Source: CAYWNA01 sp964459305 (GTDB lineage Bacteria > Planctomycetota > Planctomycetia > Pirellulales > Pirellulaceae). From it: a stretch of 46,870 nucleotides of DNA. Shown here piece after piece: positions 43,701-46,870 of the stretch. The notes under the pieces are model-generated. The model was given only the letters and a program-made list of their open reading frames with translations, made no database searches and was not told the DNA's origin. Within the stretch, counting starts at the first letter, position 1. Every line of letters starts with the position of its first letter. Location: positions 1-46,870 of the forward strand of contig CAYWNA010000090.1 in the NCBI GenBank assembly GCA_964459305.1, in the 5' to 3' direction. The position numbers and the translations under genes are program-made.

Positions 43701-44478
43701 CGATCGACTCGCTACTGACGCGCGAGTCCAGAGTGGAAAAGAACAGCGTTACTGGCTCGTCTTCACGCACATCGTAGCAGTCGGCCGAGACGCTCACGGT
43801 CTCGCCGTAGAACACCTCTTTGTCTCCCGGCAGTACGTTCTCGATCCGCACGCGCGAGGGTCGCGCCACGTCGGCCCACGGCGCAATCACGCGAGCCGCC
43901 GATTGGAAGGTACTCTTGGGAGACAAGATCGTGTACAGCGCGCAGATCGTCAGCACGCCAGCCAGCACGTAGCCGATCTTGATTACCTTTGATCGATCAA
44001 CGGCCGTCTCGACCTGCACGTGCGACAAATCCGTCGCGGCTTGCCGTTCAAGCCCCTGATAGACCGCCGCCCTCACGCCGGCCCGGTCCGAGCGAAACAT
44101 CAGGAAGTTGATCAGGCTGTTTTTCAGCGATGGTTCGCCCTTTTCGATTGCCCTGGCGGCATAAGCAGGATTGATGCGGCCGAAAACAAGTGGGACGAGG
44201 ACAACCGCAAAATAGAAGCCGACGCCCACCAGCAGAACTAACAGCGCCAGCCATCTTCCTATGCCGCCCAACGGCACGACCCAATGATCGATGATCGCTA
44301 GAACCAGCAAAACGCCCAAAACTGCTGCGGCCAGCACCATGAGCGCGCCGATCAGGTCGATCAGTTTCACCTGAACGCGCGTCTTATCCAGCCGTTGCTC
44401 GATGTACCGATCGTAACGGGCGTCCTCGGGCGAGGTTGGCGGGGGTACCTTTTTCGAGGTTGCAGTGCTGGTAGACAT
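40768..44478 (-). CDS. DUF4175-like membrane protein with very long Gly/Ser/Gln low-complexity region
   Basis: A 1236-residue protein with an N-terminal membrane part: hydrophobic helices at about 41-65 (ALMVLAAAVLGVLLVLAII), 76-101 (LALLVLLVGVGFYFAVVLV) and 168-188. Residues about 200-570 are beta-rich extracytoplasmic domains (PSRVRIENVLPGDKEVFYGE, VEYEYAAYTNRSRKAIE). Residues about 575-1060 are low-complexity, Gly/Ser/Gln/Pro rich; the first part is strongly acidic (EEQTPETEQ, EGEGQEGD), the later part basic (KPRSGAQPKQQEK). The C-terminal 150 residues are ordinary and helical (EKLGWTKEEMQDFTARWDAL). The family is widespread in planctomycetes, sometimes misnamed circumsporozoite-like. Function unknown; a cell-envelope role is likely from topology. 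Confidence 0.85.
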   Translation of the reverse strand: MSTSTATSKKVPPPTSPEDARYDRYIEQRLDKTRVQVKLIDLIGALMVLAAAVLGVLLVLAIIDHWVVPLGGIGRWLALLVLLVGVGFYFAVVLVPLVFGRINPAYAARAIEKGEPSLKNSLINFLMFRSDRAGVRAAVYQGLERQAATDLSHVQVETAVDRSKVIKIGYVLAGVLTICALYTILSPKSTFQSAARVIAPWADVARPSRVRIENVLPGDKEVFYGETVSVSADCYDVREDEPVTLFFSTLDSRVSSESIVMRPGEGGLKYRCVVPADDEGIQQDLVYWIEAGDARTEPHRLTVLPAPTILVERVEYEYAAYTNRSRKAIERQGDLKGPEGTRVTVRARANQPIVSAVIEFDPDAMALEPRDTNGRTETSMSRPDTLEMEFDGDRARCSFVLELDASRTSPKHSFYQIRFTTEEGARNPHPILHRIEVTRDLSPEIEILTPTRDKIEIREDGQQTIEIRAVDPDYGLSRIALRAVAGGHDLLEQALLSEPAGQSGQVVVTYDFKPLEHGLHAGDAAAYWAVAEDNRTSPTTAAPAPNVARTRTYHITILPPEKQPAAEEQTPETEQMPPDASSQPSTPEEPGSPDSSLSDDGQPDAQEGEGQEGDVNDGQSGGEGNQAGSESSGSESDGGSPSGDDSQGTSGGQSGESESGNGGTGQGTQPSTNGSDSGSTSDTPGKGGGSAGEPTGNSEAGESSDGATSDSAAGGGTGGESQSGSSGSASGQPGQGSGREEPLHDGEVFETAMEHMKQGQEGTPTGQNTTEQGDGQPQPSEASSDSQPQDGAESTGQPGDASSSSPSQETPEGAGQQGSAKQGTSGGASEGNQQQNASDKQDGTGSESSSSGQQKQGADGQQEGGGKQPEEKQGAGQQKDGSSGQSGKPRSGAQPKQQEKSGSSSAGKPKDSGQGDNGKSGGGQNSKDQSGAAGSQKKSQDRHKQGGSSGGQPKPGSQSQSPGQSKRQSDSSGSQGGDRSGGGKKGGGQGAKQPGNDSAGSSSSGDDGQGSSSESGAGDESSRPGDKAPSQGDTGTPGMQKGHGSETDSTPGGKSEGGATGDRPQGERTAESSGSPTPGAVDTRGQGLPLGGGMPSAADLRGFDMTGQVPPGEKPNMEYARKATDLVLEFLKDQQQNPDQELLEKLGWTKEEMQDFTARWDALKRASVEENKGSRELDEALRSLGLRPRRGTTRHVESRDDESRGLRDAGTHSNPPPGYAEQFNAYKKGTSRTGSD

Positions 44479-44519
44479 GGAATTCGGGTCTTCTTGCCGT
44501 CTTCTGGAGGCAGGACGGG

Positions 44520-44665
44520 CTAGGAGTCTGTCCGAGTATTATATTTTTCCCCACACAGCGGGCAAAAACGGTCGTAGGCGGCATCGAAATAGGGAATGGC
44601 ATCCTGGAATGCCTGAATAACGCGGACTTTGCACCCCAAAGTTGATTTCTCGGACAGCCTCCTAG
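44520..44665. mobile_element. MITE-like element with 13-bp inverted ends and CTAG flanks
   Basis: Terminal inverted repeats GAGTCTGTCCGAG (44524-44536) and CTCGGACAGCCTC (44649-44661) match with one mismatch. Both ends are bordered by CTAG (44520-44523 and 44662-44665), which looks like a 4-base target duplication. The 112-base interior has no coding frame. The CTAG flank is the target preferred by some IS5-family elements, so this may be a non-autonomous relative; no transposase is present in the window. Confidence 0.55.
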
Positions 44666-44697
44666 TGAACTATACCACCCGCGGACAAGTCTGACGT

Positions 44698-44761
44698 GTA
44701 GCCGAACTCGCCAGAGTTTGGTTTTCCGCTGCGCAGACCAAAGTCTGGCGACTTCGGCTAC
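44698..44761. repeat. REP-like inverted pair, family 1, copy D
   Basis: Arms at 44698-44721 and 44738-44761, both with GTAG at the outer foot. Left hairpin: CCGAACTC, GCCA, GAGTTTGG; right hairpin on the minus strand: CCGAAGTC, GCCA, GACTTTGG. The two arm types are the same as in copy C but in reverse order, so copy D is an inverted copy of that element with a different spacer. Confidence 0.85.
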
Positions 44762-45329
44762 ATGCGGAAAAGTGTCAATCCTGGCCGCGGGCGGTATAGC
44801 AATTGGGGCCTTCGTTCTGTTTCGTCCAAACGAGCCCTAATTCATTATAGACAATAACAAACGTCTTGGGGCGTCCGAGTGCCAACCGTTCGGAATCGCC
44901 CACAGCAGGCTAACGACACGGCACCAAGCGGAAGAACTCAATCTGCATCATCGCTGGCTAGGGACGCATCCGAAAGACCACATCGCACTACTATCGGTCA
45001 CCAGGCGTTTGGTCATTGATGGGTATAACTGACTTGGAGTGCTTATTCCACACTGCGACCACGAACGCTCGCATTCTCGATCATTTGCACTCGTTGGGGA
45101 CGACATGAGTCGCTTCACCGTCGTGTGGTGGGATGACGCCCTGGATGGCCTGGCTCGGCTCTGGATGGACGCCAGCGACCGCGATGCCGTCGACCCCTGA
45201 CATCGTCGATAGACGCCGAATTATCCAAGTCACCGGGATGTAACGGCAGACAGACCTCGGAAGGGCTTGGACGTATTGCCGTGACGCCAAGTTCATCCCG
45301 GCTTCGTCATAGCACCATACCGTCGTGGC
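44762..45329. other. intergenic stretch, nothing recognised
   Basis: Together with 44479-44761 this makes an 850-base gene-free region. Beyond the MITE-like element and copy D, no repeat, RNA gene or supported coding frame was seen. It follows the end of the metalloprotease gene and precedes, on the minus strand, the DUF4175-like gene, whose promoter it may contain. Confidence 0.5.
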
Positions 45330-46870
45330 TCACCATCGCAGCAAATCCCGCCAGTCATCTGATGTGAACAATGTGTCGACATCGGTTGCCATAGGATTGC
45401 GACGCAATCCAGTTTCCAGAATGTCTTCCATCAGGCCGCCAGCCACACTTCCTGAACGGATATCTCTCAATCCGAGTACGTGGCCGAGTTCATGCGCAAT
45501 GACCGTCAGAAGGTCTATGTGGCCTGCGGCCGGGCTGGTCGTCGGGGCGTGAAGCTCCGCCTTGCCAACTCGTTCGCCGAATTCCCGGTCGTCCTCTGGC
45601 GATTCGTCGATGAACCAGCCGAAACCGGCCGCATCTTGATCAATCCAAATGACGGTGGGAAAAGCCAATCCCAATCCAGAACCGGGCAGGTCGGCAATTT
45701 GAAATTGAACTTCATGCAGCAGCGGGAGGTACGCGTCGTCCAGCCCCGCACTAGTCCAACGGGCGATGGCTTGTTCCACTGCCCACTCCAGCGTTTTCGG
45801 TACAAGGTTGCTTTCGTGCTCGGTGTTTGCTGGCGTCTGCTGGCTTGGCGTTGTTGGCTCGTTCGCGTCCAGCCCAGATGCCACGTTCGCGGCGAACAGA
45901 TGCACCGCGCCGCGGTCTCTGTCTGTCGCGGTTCCGTCTTCGTACGGTTCTCCTACCACCACTGTGGTGTCCGAAACAGCCACGGAATAGCCGAAAGCTT
46001 CACCGGACGCCGGCGTGGGGTTGTTGAGTGTAAACAGCAACCCGCCCGTCGTCGCATCATAGATGTATGCCGAACCGGCACCGTCCGCGGGCCAGGGGTA
46101 ATCAGCCGTATACGCTCCCACGACCACCGTATCTCCTGAAACAGCTACGGAATAGCCGAAACGACCCGGCGTCGGGGCGTTCAGCTCATGCCGCAACTCG
46201 CCTGTCGTGGCGTCGTAGATGTACGCCCTTTCACCAGCATACGCCCCCACCACCACTGTGTTGCCAGAAACAGCCACGGAATTGCCGAAATAGCCAAACT
46301 CCCCTGGCGAGGGATTGTCCAGTGTATGCAGCAGATTCCCTGTGGTGCCGTCGAAGATGTACGCGAAACCAACATCATTCGGCCCCGTGTCGCCACGCGG
46401 CGCGCCGACCACCACCGTGTTGCCTGAAACGGCCACAGAATGGCCGAAATGGCGAACGCTTGCCGGTGTAGGGTTGTTCAGTGTGAGCAGCAGATTGCCT
46501 GTGGTGGCGTTGTAGATGTACGCCGAGCCTGCATTGTACGCGCCCGTGTCATCAGCATACGCTCCAACCACCACCTTAGCGCCTGAAACTGCCACGGAAT
46601 TGCCAAAACTGTCACCGGCTGATAGCGTGGGGTTGTTCAGCGCATGCCGCAACTCGCCCGTCGTGGCGGCGTAGATGTAGGCCGCGCCGGCATCCTCCGC
46701 GACCGTGTCATCAAGATGCGCTCCCACCACCACCGTGTTGTCCGAAACGGCCACGGAATACCCGAATTCGTCACCAGTTGTCGGCGTAGGGTTGTTGAGT
46801 TTATGCAGCAATCGGCCCGTAGTCGCATCATAGATGTACGCCGAGCCGGCATGGGGCGCGCCCGTGTGAT
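45330..46870 (-). CDS. secreted beta-propeller plus zinc metalloprotease protein, partial
   Basis: The C-terminal 513 residues of a protein whose start lies beyond the right edge; the frame stays open to the window end. The first 300 residues are seven visible FG-GAP-like blades (the first cut by the edge) of the form FGYSVAVSGNTVVVGAY...AGSAYIYDATTG, each joined by LNNPTP. The rest resembles an extracellular metzincin-like protease: AVEQAIARWTSAGLDDAY, a TVIWIDQDAAGFGWFID strand-loop, and the zinc motif HELGHVLGLRD. The usual third ligand His is Asp here (HExxHxxGxxD). The C-terminus ends DTLFTSDDWRDLLRW without a dockerin. Blade sequence differs from that of the 2550-residue protein, so the two propellers are separate subfamilies. 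Predicted extracellular. Confidence 0.8.
   Translation of the reverse strand, partial: HTGAPHAGSAYIYDATTGRLLHKLNNPTPTTGDEFGYSVAVSDNTVVVGAHLDDTVAEDAGAAYIYAATTGELRHALNNPTLSAGDSFGNSVAVSGAKVVVGAYADDTGAYNAGSAYIYNATTGNLLLTLNNPTPASVRHFGHSVAVSGNTVVVGAPRGDTGPNDVGFAYIFDGTTGNLLHTLDNPSPGEFGYFGNSVAVSGNTVVVGAYAGERAYIYDATTGELRHELNAPTPGRFGYSVAVSGDTVVVGAYTADYPWPADGAGSAYIYDATTGGLLFTLNNPTPASGEAFGYSVAVSDTTVVVGEPYEDGTATDRDRGAVHLFAANVASGLDANEPTTPSQQTPANTEHESNLVPKTLEWAVEQAIARWTSAGLDDAYLPLLHEVQFQIADLPGSGLGLAFPTVIWIDQDAAGFGWFIDESPEDDREFGERVGKAELHAPTTSPAAGHIDLLTVIAHELGHVLGLRDIRSGSVAGGLMEDILETGLRRNPMATDVDTLFTSDDWRDLLRW

Noticed and set aside
19912..44761. Reading the four GTAG elements as CRISPR repeats or simple terminators
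   Set aside because: They are isolated inverted pairs with no regular spacers, they lack T-tracts, and they occur in tandem-gene as well as convergent gaps.
45081..45296. 71-codon minus-strand frame in the 850-base gene-free region
   Set aside because: No ribosome binding site or protein character; too weak to call.

Overview
The window reads as chromosomal DNA of a planctomycete, most likely a Pirellulales-like bacterium. The lineage call rests on several signatures together: two giant secreted proteins that start with the planctomycete N-terminal motif (ETLEDRRML and IEPLEPRWLLS) and carry dockerin repeats; a planctomycete cytochrome c/DUF1549 (PSCyt) protein with a CYSCH haem motif; a BBP7-type outer-membrane barrel; ECF sigma factors next to a TPR-tailed Ser/Thr kinase; and a DUF4175-like membrane protein with a huge Gly/Ser/Gln tail. 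No rRNA, tRNA, CRISPR array, phage or complete insertion sequence was seen.

Layout. 1-7.0 kb: an ArfB-like rescue factor, small membrane or secreted proteins, a HEAT/LRR/PDZ protein, a truncated PSCyt gene, and a metabolic group (3-hydroxyacyl-CoA dehydrogenase family, SDR, UlaG-like lactonase). 7.3-13.5 kb: a 2040-aa secreted mosaic (Calx-beta, paired DUF1566/Lcl, choice-of-anchor, a duplicated helical module, PKD, arylsulfotransferase-like, PKD, putative-Ig, dockerin). 14-21 kb: a BBP7 barrel, two ECF sigma factors, a Ser/Thr kinase and a membrane C39-like peptidase. 21.4-29.1 kb: a 2550-aa protein whose 35 FG-GAP-like blades fall into five seven-blade propellers separated by GEVED domains. 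29.4-44.5 kb: mostly housekeeping genes (uvrB, UPF0173 hydrolase, archaeal-type phosphoglycerate mutase, glgC, mcsA-mcsB, nadB) mixed with lineage-specific genes. 45.3 kb to the end: the C-terminal part of a propeller plus zinc-metalloprotease protein that runs off the right edge.

The intergenic DNA is the most unusual part. Four elements (19.9, 29.3, 35.7 and 44.7 kb) are inverted pairs of short GTAG-footed hairpins whose stems covary between copies, the architecture of REP/BIME elements mobilised by RAYT transposases. Further palindromic families sit at 7.2, 15.3, 21.0, 29.2, 31.6, 32.5 and 39.0 kb, and a small MITE-like element flanked by CTAG lies at 44.5 kb.

Functionally the region combines cell-surface proteins (giant dockerin/propeller proteins, barrel, metalloprotease), a signalling block that may control surface functions (ECF-ECF-kinase-peptidase), protein quality control (ArfB, McsAB), DNA repair (UvrB) and central metabolism (GlgC, ApgM, NadB). 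Links between these groups are inference from proximity only.
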